From Alteromonas sp. LOR (GTDB lineage Bacteria > Pseudomonadota > Gammaproteobacteria > Enterobacterales > Alteromonadaceae): 64,000 nucleotides of DNA. Each line of letters begins with the position of its first letter. The first letter of the stretch is position 1. A model generated the notes under the pieces. It had not been told where the DNA came from. It worked only from the letters and a program-made list of their open reading frames with translations, and did not search any database. Shown one piece after another: positions 1-8,828 of this stretch. The translations under genes were made by a program, and so were the position numbers. The stretch is taken from assembly GCF_000753865.1 (NCBI RefSeq), contig NZ_JQFW01000001.1, positions 62,001-126,000 on the forward strand. The letters run 5' to 3'.

Positions 1-315
1 AGTGTGCATACCTGAGTTCTTCTGATTGTGTGAAAGCCAGCTCAAAGTAGGGTGAATAAATGACGTTTCCGTGACAGTTTTTTGACCTAGCTGCCAAAAA
101 TACGCAGATAAACATCAATAAAGCCCGACTCGCCATTTCCCTGAGCCAAAATGACCTGTACCCAAACCACTGTTTACATTGAATTAATAGCCGAAATATC
201 GATTAACAAGGTGCTGCACATCGTTAAACTGTCATATTCGTGAGCCAAAATAACACTACTACGCCAAGGTAGATTACGTTAAACAGCACATATCACGGTA
301 TTTAGGTTATTCATC
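1..315. other. Intergenic region before the first gene
   Basis: No open frame worth calling was seen. A 14-nt near-repeat (TGAGCCAAAATGAC / TGAGCCAAAATAAC) occurs at 142-155 and 241-254. A weak Pho-box-like direct repeat reads on the minus strand at 71-88, with one good half (CTGTCAC) and one poor half; it would point to a gene left of the window. Neither is strong enough to call as a site. Confidence 0.4.
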
Positions 316-1215
316 ATGGTTTCACATTTAAGACGGCATCAAGGTTTATTCTCGCTGTCACTAACACTTCCTATACTCGCCTTTGCGATATGCATTTTAG
401 CGGGCACGCCAGAACCCTCGGGTATTGAATGGCTTGATGTATTGGGTGAAGGGAGTGTGACCCTAGTACTATTGCTGTGGATATTGGCACTTCTGATTAG
501 TCGTCCTTCGGGGAAGTTAACTCAACTGCTGGTGATAGGCCTTAACCTTATCCTGTTTTCTTCACTTTTAGATTTGATGGATGAGTTTATGGACTACTCA
601 GCCACGTCTAATTGGGTTTCTATGATGGAATCTATTCCTGCCTCTATCGGCATGGTAATGACCACTATTGCTGTTTGGCAATGGCATAAAGAACAGTTGA
701 TGCTTAACGCCCAGTGGCAGACAAGAGAGGGCTTTGTTCGTAATACGGAAGACTTGGACCCGGTAACTCAGTTATACAGCGGAGAGCACTGGATGATGCG
801 CTTAGAGCAAGCTTTCGCCCATAAACCTCACTCTTATAAAACGTTAGTGATGTTAGACATAAATGACTTTAGTCAGTTTAATAGCCAGTACGGGCATAAT
901 GAAGGTAACCGCTACTTGCGAGGATTGTCCTCAATGCTATCGCTATCACTTCCAAGTGGCGCGCTAGTTTGCCGGTTTGCTGGAGACCGCTTCGCCATTT
1001 TATTGCTGCAAGATGAAAAGGTTGATTCAGCAAACTGCATACACCAACTCAGCCAAAGTATTCATCATTTTGCTTTTTATCCCCACCAATGTAATACCGC
1101 TATTTGTTTGAGTGCTCGTCACGCTGCAATGGAAATAGTAAGTATGGCTGACATAAACGCAACCATCCTCAAGCTCAATCAAAGCTTAGATAAGCAGCAT
1201 GCACACGCAGCCTAA
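316..1215 (+). CDS. Membrane protein with degenerate GGDEF domain
   Basis: The N-terminal 125 residues contain about four hydrophobic segments (roughly 12-30, 48-62, 68-86 and 105-122), followed by a GGDEF-type domain from about residue 145. The usual LTGLPNR stretch is degraded to DPVTQLYSG and the signature is AGDRF (222-226) instead of GGDEF/GGEEF. In this family the Gly-Gly-(D/E)-E-F loop binds GTP and catalyses c-di-GMP synthesis, so diguanylate cyclase activity is unlikely. I infer a membrane sensor or c-di-GMP/nucleotide-binding regulator. Its 3' end overlaps the following AraC-type gene by 17 bases, so the two are probably co-transcribed. Confidence 0.8.
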   Translation: MVSHLRRHQGLFSLSLTLPILAFAICILAGTPEPSGIEWLDVLGEGSVTLVLLLWILALLISRPSGKLTQLLVIGLNLILFSSLLDLMDEFMDYSATSNWVSMMESIPASIGMVMTTIAVWQWHKEQLMLNAQWQTREGFVRNTEDLDPVTQLYSGEHWMMRLEQAFAHKPHSYKTLVMLDINDFSQFNSQYGHNEGNRYLRGLSSMLSLSLPSGALVCRFAGDRFAILLLQDEKVDSANCIHQLSQSIHHFAFYPHQCNTAICLSARHAAMEIVSMADINATILKLNQSLDKQHAHAA

Positions 1216-2233
1216 TCACCCTAACACCGTACCCAAATCATTGCTTCTAGGTGTTACTGACAAGCACTTAACTGCCTGGCCGCTAGCGCAGGCTATGGTT
1301 GATATGAGTATTTCACAAGGTATCGAAAGCGATGCTTTGCTAAGAGGTACAGGACTTTTCATAGAAGATATTGCTAATGGCAAAAGTTTAGGTGCTAAAC
1401 AGCTTCTGCTATTGAGCCAGCGAGTTCAAAAGAGTGTGAAGAGCAGAGACGCAGGATTACAAATAGGTCGAATGCTCACCTCTAGTCACATGCTCGGCGT
1501 GCTATCTATCCTATTGAGATGTCGCAACGTAGCGCATTGTGTTGAGCTTCTTTCTCACATGCGCTGGAGCTGTATGCCACTTATTCACTGGCGTACGTAT
1601 TATCACGACGATACGGTTTATCTTGTACCTCAAGATAGTTTTGGTGCAAAAGAAAACTGGTCTTTTCAGGTAGAAGTGGCCTTTGCTTGGATGATGTCTA
1701 TCGTTCGTCAAGGAACAGACAAACGGTTCCCTTTAAGTTTTGATTTTGAATGGGCTCGTCCACGCAACATCTACGATTACGAGGAGTTTTTAGGTACGCG
1801 GCTTTCTTTTGAACAACCTGTGACAATGATCAAAATTCCTCGTGAGGCCTGGGAGGAGCGTTTTTCTCTTGCCGATGAGGACTGGGTTACAACCGGTGTA
1901 GCATCGGTGTCGAGGCAACCTATGTATGCATTGACCGAACGGATCCAGGATTTGTTAATACAACAGCCTGACTTAACAGCAGCGCAAATTGCTTCAACAC
2001 TTTCCATAAGCCTTGCTACCTTGAAGCGTCGTTTAGCTGAGCACAACATGAGCTTCAAGCAGCTTAGCGACAGCATTCAAAAGCAGCACGCAATTATGAT
2101 GGTACAAACATGCAGGGCAAACACCCAACAACTCGCAGAAGCATTCTCTGTAAGCGATACCACTAACCTTCGGCGCTTTATTAAACGCCTTACCGGTATG
2201 ACATTAACCCAAATTCGCAACTCTATTTCTTAA
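1199..2233 (+). CDS. AraC family transcriptional regulator
   Basis: This 344-residue protein has the layout of AraC regulators with an arabinose-binding-like N-terminal half (about 20-220). The C-terminal DNA-binding region (about 245-344) has two helix-turn-helix units. The first contains TAAQIASTLSISLATLKRRL and the second contains QLAEAFSVSDTTNLRRFIKR followed by TGMTLTQIR. The order is that of the OruR/ArgR-like subgroup. The ATG lies inside the end of the degenerate GGDEF gene, which suggests translational coupling and a shared signal. Target genes cannot be read from the sequence. Confidence 0.88.
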   Translation: MHTQPNHPNTVPKSLLLGVTDKHLTAWPLAQAMVDMSISQGIESDALLRGTGLFIEDIANGKSLGAKQLLLLSQRVQKSVKSRDAGLQIGRMLTSSHMLGVLSILLRCRNVAHCVELLSHMRWSCMPLIHWRTYYHDDTVYLVPQDSFGAKENWSFQVEVAFAWMMSIVRQGTDKRFPLSFDFEWARPRNIYDYEEFLGTRLSFEQPVTMIKIPREAWEERFSLADEDWVTTGVASVSRQPMYALTERIQDLLIQQPDLTAAQIASTLSISLATLKRRLAEHNMSFKQLSDSIQKQHAIMMVQTCRANTQQLAEAFSVSDTTNLRRFIKRLTGMTLTQIRNSIS

Positions 2234-2359
2234 TTTACCAAGGCCGCTAGATCACGACCTATATAAGTATTTTTGATGACCCTCTCAAAACTTGGCAAGC
2301 AAATTGTAAGTCTATGTTCAGTTAACTAAAACCTGAGCTAAAACGACGAGAATTTGACT

Positions 2360-2554
2360 ATGCGTTTACCTACTAAGCAACTCATCAATAAAATTGAACA
2401 TCTTTCTAAAGACCTGTCTCCAGCTCAACTTGGGCGTTTTCTCGATATTATCGATGCAATGACTGCTTTAGTTGAAGATGCCGCCACGGTCGACTTAAGC
2501 CATGACAAAAACGTCAAACCAAGCGAGCAGAATACTTCGTCTGTCATTCATTAG
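2360..2554 (+). CDS. Small hypothetical protein
   Basis: A 64-residue product, MRLPTKQLINKIEHLSKDLS at its start, largely helical with an amphipathic stretch over residues 5-45 and a polar tail. I do not recognise the family. ATG 2360 has a GAG-type ribosome site about nine bases upstream; a TTG two codons earlier is possible but less convincing. It stands alone between the AraC gene and the convergent GNAT/C39 gene. Confidence 0.5.
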   Translation: MRLPTKQLINKIEHLSKDLSPAQLGRFLDIIDAMTALVEDAATVDLSHDKNVKPSEQNTSSVIH

Positions 2555-2585
2555 TGGGGATAGAAACCTAGTTACGAAAACTGAG

Positions 2586-3830
2586 CTACGAACCTCGAGG
2601 CTTAATCACCAAGCACGTTCGTAGCTTTGTTTTGCCAAACACCGACAATGATGCAAAGTCTTGCTTTAGAATAGGCAGGTGCTGATAATCTAAATCAATG
2701 TCTTCGCTGTCTGCTGTATCTGCGTCACTCACAGCTGCGCCGTTTAAGCCAATGCCACCATTATGATTCGTACTATCTAGCCTCACACCAGCCTCATCAT
2801 AAAACCCTTCGCTTCCATCAGGATCATGTAAATACAAGCAACGTTCATCAGCATGCGTTATTACTACCCAATGAGGCGCTTTTATCCCGTGAAATTGATA
2901 TGTACTAATAAGGCAAATAACGCCGTAACCTTTGCTTAGTGCCGCTTCAATTTCAGCCAGCTGAATGTCTGTTTTATGTACCGCTATGTTGGCCTTTAAA
3001 GCCTGTTCAATAAAATCCTGCTCTACAATGCGCATAATCGATTTTTTGTGTTCGCTGCGCACGCCATCTACAAACAAATCATTTATTTGTGTGGAATATA
3101 CTTCAACGTTGAAACCCCGCTGGTGCCCAGCTAACGCCAAACCTAACGGATGGCAACCGCCATGGCCTGAGGTCATAAAAATAGTGGTAGCTTGTCGCCA
3201 AATCGCAATTTCAGTGGTTTGATCAAACCGCGTATCTTCTTGCACGTACTTCATCGCCATCATTAAGGCACTAGGCCCACACGTAAACGCCGTAGTTTGC
3301 TTATACCACGGGTAGTGTTGTTGAGGGCCAATAGCGCTTGCATACTGTATGGGCTTTTGAAAGCGCAGCGCATCGGCACCTGTTGCGTAATACTGCCGAT
3401 AAATACCAAACTTGCGATAGCCTAACTGCTTATACAATTTGATTGCCGCTTTGTTATCTTCAGCAACTTCTAAACGAATAAACAGCTTTTGTTTCTCGGC
3501 CGCTAACGCTTCAAGCTTTTGCAAAAGTGAAGGCGCTATCCGCTGCCCCCGAGCTTCAGCAAGTACCGCTAGAGAATACAGGCGAGCAGAGCGACTGCCC
3601 TTGCGCAAAATAACAAGGCCGTAACCTACAATGCCGCTGCCGCTTTCCGCTATTAGCAAAATACCGTGCTCAGCCTTTATCCAATAGCGCATACGCCTGC
3701 GCGAAAGCCTGTCGCTTTCAAAACAGCGTTGCTCAATGTGCTCTAGGGCATCTAAATCGCCTGCCTTTGCCAGTCGAAAACTAACCACAGATGGGCAATG
3801 TTGTGCCTGGCTTTTTAAGCTAGCGTCCAC
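2586..3830 (-). CDS. GNAT acetyltransferase fused to C39-like peptidase
   Basis: Residues 15-150 form a GNAT domain: the acetyl-CoA loop is LAEARGQRIAPSLL (around 90-103) and the end shows NKAAIKLYKQLGYRKFGIY. Residues 170-345 resemble the papain-like C39 peptidase fold, with the nucleophile candidate Cys184 in FTCGPSALMMAMK and a His/Asp region in HWVVITHADERCLYLHDPD. The gene overlaps the upstream ATP-grasp gene by 11 bases, so both are translated from one message. Fusions of this kind beside RimK-like ligases are a known but uncharacterised arrangement in proteobacteria. I infer that it trims and/or N-acetylates a peptide or a peptide-tagged protein made by the ligase; the substrate is unknown. 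Confidence 0.85.
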   Translation of the reverse strand: MDASLKSQAQHCPSVVSFRLAKAGDLDALEHIEQRCFESDRLSRRRMRYWIKAEHGILLIAESGSGIVGYGLVILRKGSRSARLYSLAVLAEARGQRIAPSLLQKLEALAAEKQKLFIRLEVAEDNKAAIKLYKQLGYRKFGIYRQYYATGADALRFQKPIQYASAIGPQQHYPWYKQTTAFTCGPSALMMAMKYVQEDTRFDQTTEIAIWRQATTIFMTSGHGGCHPLGLALAGHQRGFNVEVYSTQINDLFVDGVRSEHKKSIMRIVEQDFIEQALKANIAVHKTDIQLAEIEAALSKGYGVICLISTYQFHGIKAPHWVVITHADERCLYLHDPDGSEGFYDEAGVRLDSTNHNGGIGLNGAAVSDADTADSEDIDLDYQHLPILKQDFASLSVFGKTKLRTCLVIKPRGS

Positions 3831-5286
3831 GGGCTTCCAACCTGTTTACAAACTCCTGCATAATGATCATATAAAGCTCTTTACCTAAGTACAGGTCTTC
3901 AACCTTAGCCTCGATGCTGGGGTTGTCGTTTACCTCAATGACATACACTTTGCCGTTGGCCTGCTTAATATCAACGCCATACAGGCTTTTACCAATCATT
4001 GAGCATGCTTTTATCGCTGCATCTAACACAGGCTTTGGTACTTCAAAGGTTGGCAGTGTTTCAAACCCACCTGACGTATTGGTTTTTGCATCATGATTGT
4101 ATATTTGCCAGTGGCCTCGCGCCATATGATAACGACACGCGTAAATAGGCCGGCCATTTAATACGCCAATGCGCCAATCAAATTCGGTAAAGATATATTC
4201 TTGAACTAACACCAGTGCAGATTCGTTTAGCATGGCTTCAAGCTTATCTTTCAGCTCGTCATTATCCTTTACTTTAAATACGCCCATTGAAAATGAGCTC
4301 TCTGGCAGTTTCAGTACCATCGGAAAACCAAACTCATCCGCTAGCATTTGGCACGTTGATGCCGTGTTATCAGACACAAAGTGACTGCGTGGCGAGGGCA
4401 CCTTGTGATAGCTAAACGCATCGTGCAAATACACCTTATTACAACATTTCAAAATGCTGGTCGCGTCGTCTATTACCACTAATCCTTCCTGCTCTGCCTT
4501 GCGAGCAATATGATAAGTTGGGTGGTTAATGGCCGTGGTTTCACGAATAAATAGCGCATCATAATGAGTAATATTAGCTGCGGCCTGCGCTGCATTTACC
4601 ACTTCAGCGTTAATACCCACAAGCTTCGCCGCTTTAATAAAATGCTTAATCGCTTTAGCGTCGCTAGGCGGTGTCGCTTCATTTTCATTACATAAAATCG
4701 CCATATCCCAGCGGGCTTGCTTTTGCTTACTTCCACGTAGCCAGGTTTTTTCTACGTAGCTTTGAAGCGCATTGGCTAACGCTGATTTGTCTTCACCGTT
4801 AGCGGTGCACCAGTCACCAAAACCTACCGTCATTACCGTAGCGCTTGATTGTTTACTTACCGACACACGCAAAAAGGGCGCTGGAAAACGCTCGAAGGCA
4901 AACTTGGCGATTGCGCTCATCGATGCTGCTTTAGTGGTACCAAAAAACACATCACAGCGACTGCCATCAATGGCTTCATCGCTCAACGATTTTGGCAGCG
5001 TAACGGTTTTCATTTGAAGCGACTGCTCTTCACTTTCAATGATCAAATTATTAATGGTATTCACGCTTGGCAGTACTTTGTGCGTGCGCGCTTCGGCTAA
5101 CAATGAACAGTAATAGCCCTTACTTAAATAGCGGTCGGTTGCGCACAAATTGATAACGCGCATTTTGCCTTCCCCACGCTTGGGGAATTGTGAAAGGTAT
5201 TGTTCAAAATCAACCACTTCGCAGTTTTGAAAGTGCAGTTGATGAGCATCAGATAGTGAGTCGACAACAATTAGTGTTGTTATCAT
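3820..5286 (-). CDS. RimK-like ATP-grasp ligase with RLAN-type N-terminal domain
   Basis: The C-terminal half (about 290-488) is an ATP-grasp ligase. It shows the lysine/Gly-rich loop LKLPESSFSMGVFKVK, the EYIFTEFDWRIGVLNG segment, and the metal-binding end VYVIEVNDNPSIEA. This is the pattern of RimK-type amino-acid ligases, which join amino acids to a carboxyl terminus using ATP. The first 200 residues match the layout of the N-terminal domain that accompanies RimK-like proteins. The ATG at 5286 is preferred over a TTG 12 bases upstream because GGAATT lies just ahead of it. It is the first gene of a two-gene operon with the GNAT/C39 fusion. The acceptor and the amino acid added cannot be told from sequence. 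Confidence 0.85.
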   Translation of the reverse strand: MITTLIVVDSLSDAHQLHFQNCEVVDFEQYLSQFPKRGEGKMRVINLCATDRYLSKGYYCSLLAEARTHKVLPSVNTINNLIIESEEQSLQMKTVTLPKSLSDEAIDGSRCDVFFGTTKAASMSAIAKFAFERFPAPFLRVSVSKQSSATVMTVGFGDWCTANGEDKSALANALQSYVEKTWLRGSKQKQARWDMAILCNENEATPPSDAKAIKHFIKAAKLVGINAEVVNAAQAAANITHYDALFIRETTAINHPTYHIARKAEQEGLVVIDDATSILKCCNKVYLHDAFSYHKVPSPRSHFVSDNTASTCQMLADEFGFPMVLKLPESSFSMGVFKVKDNDELKDKLEAMLNESALVLVQEYIFTEFDWRIGVLNGRPIYACRYHMARGHWQIYNHDAKTNTSGGFETLPTFEVPKPVLDAAIKACSMIGKSLYGVDIKQANGKVYVIEVNDNPSIEAKVEDLYLGKELYMIIMQEFVNRLEARGR

Positions 5287-5495
5287 TTTTAATTCCAAAT
5301 AGGTACATGTCGCACACTACATGCGACATTGAGTTGATTGCGCGGAATATAGACTTTTTTGATGCTATATCAATGGATGAGCAGCAGTATTTGAACGAAA
5401 TAATTTGTCCTTAACGGTCATATTATTTTGCTCGTATTTTGGCCAATTAATTTTAAGCTTAATACGTTCACTGAATGAACTTATTTGGAGATAAC

Positions 5496-5723
5496 ATGAA
5501 ATATATTTGGTTATTAGCAGGGCTAGTTTTTTCTGCGACCACGTTTGCTGACGAAAGACCAGTTGCGAGCAAGGAACTTGTTCTTGAGTATAAAGCGTAT
5601 TGTGCAGAACTTGCCGAAGATGAAGGCACAGACGGCTTATCACTTGATGATTATTTGCTTAGTTGTATCAATGAAGAGCTAGACATAGAGGGCTATCAAC
5701 CTGTTAAGTCTGTTCCACGTTAA
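5496..5723 (+). CDS. Small secreted protein, unknown function
   Basis: Starting at ATG 5496, which has GGAG seven bases upstream, the product is 75 residues long. MKYIWLLAGLVFSATTFA is a clear Sec signal peptide with cleavage expected after TFA. The mature part is about 57 acidic residues with two cysteines (AYCAEL and LLSCINEE), which could form a disulfide in the periplasm. I do not recognise a family. Confidence 0.65.
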   Translation: MKYIWLLAGLVFSATTFADERPVASKELVLEYKAYCAELAEDEGTDGLSLDDYLLSCINEELDIEGYQPVKSVPR

Positions 5724-5771
5724 CAGTTTTGCATTACACACGTCCTTTTCTGCGCCTACACATTAGGCGCA
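5701..5771 (+). terminator. Two hairpins after the small secreted protein gene
   Basis: CTGTTAA (5701-5707) pairs with TTAACAG (5720-5726) across the stop codon and is followed by TTTTGC. A second perfect stem, TGCGCCTA/TAGGCGCA (5751-5758 with 5764-5771, five-base loop), lies 25 bases on. Neither has a long T tract, so termination is probable but not certain. Confidence 0.4.
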
Positions 5772-5890
5772 TCTCCTATAACAGCGACAACATTGCGATT
5801 AGCAACCTTGTATCTCTGCGCCGCTCCACCTATCATTTTACAAATAGTAAACATAAAACTTACAGACCCATAAACGGCTAACGAACTGTC

Positions 5891-5916
5891 GTTGGTGTTC
5901 AGCGTTGGTGTTCAGC
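5891..5916 (+). repeat. 13-bp perfect tandem duplication in a 5' leader
   Basis: GTTGGTGTTCAGC occurs twice without a gap (5891-5903 and 5904-5916), about 30 bases before the start codon of the next gene. It looks like a slippage duplication in the leader or promoter. Confidence 0.85.
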
Positions 5917-5947
5917 GTGCCTGTAATGTAGCGTGAAAGGAGGGATC

Positions 5948-6580
5948 ATGAGCTGGGCAAGTAAAGGGCTATGTACGGTTGTTTTTCTTACGTCGCTTGC
6001 GTTGGTATATGCAAAGGGCGAGACCAACCTAAATAGCTTTAACAATGTGAAAGATTCTATTGAGGAGATTTACGAAGATCGCCTTGTGGTAAACGGAATG
6101 ATTTACGAACTCGCTGGTTTCTTGCACGAGAAGGAAGTCGCACTTGCGGCTCAAAACTATACTTTTTTCACGAGTGAGAATGAAAAGGTTAACAAACAAG
6201 CCTTCGCTATTATCAATGCGTTTAAGAAAACCTATTTGACCGACTTTGAAGCGTTCACGCTGAATCATTTTGAAACCAGCTTTACTGAACTTGTCGCGTT
6301 AGAAAAAGAAGTATCATCACCTGACAAGAAAACAGTTGATACCGCAGCAATTGCGACCCTTCAGCTAGAGCTCAAAGCGCTGAACAGGGATTTAGATAAG
6401 CTATCAGACATTCAGCTGGCAGAGGGCAGAAATAAGCTCGCAGTCAGTAAAAGAGCCACCGAGTCGATGGGCACTTATCGTTCGCTGGAGAAGTACTTTT
6501 TAATCATTACGGCAGTACTTATCTTTATCATTATTTTACTGCCTTCTTCGAAGGAAAAAGATGAGTTTGTGTCTGAGTAA
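5948..6580 (+). CDS. Membrane-anchored four-helix-bundle sensor-like protein
   Basis: ATG 5948 is chosen because AAGGAGG stands seven bases ahead; a GTG 15 bases upstream lies before this site. The 210-residue product has an N-terminal membrane segment or uncleaved signal (about 5-23). About 150 residues of long amphipathic helices follow, rich in Glu, Lys, Leu and Ala, then a second membrane segment (YFLIITAVLIFIIILLP). Only ten cytoplasmic residues remain. This is the topology of the periplasmic four-helix-bundle ligand domain of chemoreceptors, but HAMP and signalling domains are absent. I infer a periplasmic sensor or scaffold without its own output. The family call is tentative. Confidence 0.7.
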   Translation: MSWASKGLCTVVFLTSLALVYAKGETNLNSFNNVKDSIEEIYEDRLVVNGMIYELAGFLHEKEVALAAQNYTFFTSENEKVNKQAFAIINAFKKTYLTDFEAFTLNHFETSFTELVALEKEVSSPDKKTVDTAAIATLQLELKALNRDLDKLSDIQLAEGRNKLAVSKRATESMGTYRSLEKYFLIITAVLIFIIILLPSSKEKDEFVSE

Positions 6581-7001
6581 AACTCAGTTTATACGGGCAG
6601 CTGGTTGCGCACTTTATTGTCGCAAAACACCAACAAAACAAACTATGAACTTTTTTAACTGTAACGAAGACAAAGTTTCTGCGCAGCAGAAACTGCTACA
6701 GCCTTAAAACGTGTACAAATCTCAAATAAAAACGAAGACGTGTTTGTACGAACTTGAAGGTAGTCTAAGATCATCTGTAATCTCGACTCCCAACATGTGG
6801 AAAACCTCTATTAGATTGGGAGGCAATTTTGACTCGAGTACCAAAATCGTTCGTACATTTTGCGGGAGACCTTAAACACGAAAACTCTATAAGTAAATGA
6901 GCTTCATGTAGAAATATCAAACTGTTATCAAATACTCTATACTTCAAAGACAAGTAGATGTTGAGTACATCGGCTATTGCATAAGGAATCGCAAAAAAAC
7001 A
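6581..7001. other. Intergenic region, possible left edge of accessory block
   Basis: No convincing gene is present; a 60-codon minus-strand frame at 6771-6953 looks accidental. A perfect hairpin with 9-bp arms (AGTTTCTGC/GCAGAAACT, 6674-6694, three-base loop) lacks a T tract. The motif AACGAAGAC occurs at 6663-6671 and, as AAAAACGAAGAC, at 6728-6739. The same 12-mer recurs at 15585-15596 on the far side of the accessory block. Confidence 0.4.
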
Positions 7002-7865
7002 ATGATTTTACGAGCATTTTTCTGTTTTGTAGTTTCGTTTATCGCTATTTTGTTCATTAATCAAATAGGCTACGGGGGCTGTTTTAAGTCTTACTGTGTT
7101 GAAGCTGCACTTCCTAAGGTTTTTTTCCTATCAAGTATTATCACCGGTTTATTCATTTGGTTTTTGTTGTCGGATGAATCAGCAACTCAATCAAAAGCGA
7201 ACAGCGTTTCACCTCCGTTAGAAAGAGAGCGAGTTCATCAATCGGTTCAATCTAAGTCACACTATAAAGAAAAATTTGCAAGTTATGAAGCGAACCAAAG
7301 CACACTTCGTGGTAACTCTCTTGAACCGAAAAACGACCCATATTCAATTATTATACCCAGCCAAGTACACCAACAATCTTACGCGAAATGGTCACTTCAT
7401 GACGTTGATGCGTTAATAGATTGTATTATTGATGGCCTATCTGTAAGCCTAATGGCTTCAAAACTGAATAGAACACCTGGGGCAATACGCTCACGCTTGA
7501 AAAAAATTAGACAATCAGATTGGCTAGTTTTTAATACATTTTCAGAAGCTTCATTACAAGCGAAACGCCTTTCAAAAAAGTACTGCACGACAATTCGTGT
7601 AATTTCAAACTCTTCGAAGTTTTTTATAGACTTGCATGAAATTAATCCTATCCGTACTGCAAGTGGCCGATGCTCGCCCGAGCCAGAAGAAAATAATTCT
7701 TACATCTATGAAGTTGAAGAAGACCTCAACCCTTTTTCACTCTCTGAAGCAGTTGACGCTGAGTATTATGAAGAACCGCACTATTTATCTGAGAGAGAAG
7801 AGTGGCTATTTCCTTATGACGGGGACGATTGGGAAAGCAATATGATCGATCAAAACAAATCATAG
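7002..7865 (+). CDS. Membrane protein with Myb/HTH-like segment, unknown
   Basis: The 287-residue product begins with two hydrophobic segments (about 3-20 and 33-52), then a polar linker. Around residues 130-170 it carries a helix-turn-helix-like stretch beginning at WSLHDVDALIDC and ending RTPGAIRSRLKKI. This resembles the SANT/Myb-like motif seen in many bacterial proteins. The C-terminus is strongly acidic (many Glu and Asp over 235-280). Base composition is more AT-rich than the flanking core genes, which fits an acquired gene. A membrane-tethered nucleic-acid-binding regulator is possible, but no function is assigned. Confidence 0.6.
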   Translation: MILRAFFCFVVSFIAILFINQIGYGGCFKSYCVEAALPKVFFLSSIITGLFIWFLLSDESATQSKANSVSPPLERERVHQSVQSKSHYKEKFASYEANQSTLRGNSLEPKNDPYSIIIPSQVHQQSYAKWSLHDVDALIDCIIDGLSVSLMASKLNRTPGAIRSRLKKIRQSDWLVFNTFSEASLQAKRLSKKYCTTIRVISNSSKFFIDLHEINPIRTASGRCSPEPEENNSYIYEVEEDLNPFSLSEAVDAEYYEEPHYLSEREEWLFPYDGDDWESNMIDQNKS

Positions 7866-8168
7866 CTAAATGATTTAGTTATCGACTTAAGATGGAAGAC
7901 AATATAGAAATTTTTACAACAAAAGCGTCAGCATGAGAACTTACTGGCAGTGGCTTCTATATTCGAACAAAGAGTAATATTGTTATGGGTCTAGCAATAA
8001 ACTCCGCATGAGCGTTGTGCAACGCTCTCAAAATGGAACAAACGTTCGACTTAGAACCTCTTTACTTGGAGTGCTAATTAAAGTAGGCAAACGTGCCTGC
8101 GAATGCATATTAAGATTGGTGAGAGAGAAAACTCCGTAAAAGACCATATTTTGTGGATGTGAGGCGAG
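7866..8168. other. Intergenic region with one hairpin
   Basis: No gene seen. The only clear structure is GAGCGTTG/CAACGCTC (8010-8027), an 8-bp stem with a two-base loop and no T tract. It separates convergent genes and may help terminate one of them. Confidence 0.35.
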
Positions 8169-8483
8169 TCACCACCTAAACAAGCGCCTAACTGATTCTT
8201 TGGCCTTTTCAGTCATTAGCCCTTCTTTTCCATCAAATTTGCTAACCGCTGGGGGTGGCTCGCTCTTTGGTGTAAATAAATTTTTGAGTTTCTTTGCTCG
8301 TTCGTGATTTTTCTGATCATTGAACTGTCTAATTATAGCATTGACTCTAAGTTCAATATACTTAGCTTTAGTTCGTTGAAGGTCGCCTTCAGCCTTACTA
8401 AATGCTTCTGCCCACAAGCCTTGGTATATATTTCCTTCTTCTATTTCAACAGATACCTGCGCGTAAATATCTTCTTTATTCAT
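8169..8483 (-). CDS. Hypothetical helical protein
   Basis: A 104-residue, charged, mostly helical protein with KAKYIELRVNAIIRQF near its middle and a proline-rich linker (SEPPPAVS) before the C-terminal helix. The ATG has a good ribosome site, GGGAAG, six bases upstream. It may be a small regulator or adaptor, but I do not recognise the family. Confidence 0.6.
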   Translation of the reverse strand: MNKEDIYAQVSVEIEEGNIYQGLWAEAFSKAEGDLQRTKAKYIELRVNAIIRQFNDQKNHERAKKLKNLFTPKSEPPPAVSKFDGKEGLMTEKAKESVRRLFRW

Positions 8484-8828
8484 TCACTTCCCTTTTTAAT
8501 AATATATACCGAATTCAAGGTTATAGAGGAACTCCTAGAAACTGGCAATACTTGTTTTCCTCTCGCTGCCAATGATGTTTGCGACACAGGTACAGCATGA
8601 GAACCACTTAGCCTATAGAATCTCATTCCAACATCACGTATGTCTAACTATTGCAGTCGTATCTAGACGGGTACGCTCACACGCACACACTTTACAGCCA
8701 AAAACATCTACTGATTAATCATTCACGTTTAAATAATACTCAGTCGCTACTGCAAAGCAAAATTTATTGTAATTGGGCTTTTAAACCTATGGTATAACGC
8801 GACTTTTGCTATCAAATAGGAGAATGAC
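8484..8828. other. Intergenic region between divergent small genes
   Basis: This AT-rich stretch presumably holds the promoters of the two flanking divergent genes. A TATAAC resembling a -10 element lies near 8793, but no matching -35 at normal spacing was found. Nothing else was recognised. Confidence 0.3.

Noticed and set aside
71-88. Pho box on the minus strand
   Set aside because: Only one half-site is good (CTGTCAC); the other matches four of seven bases and the controlled gene is outside the window.
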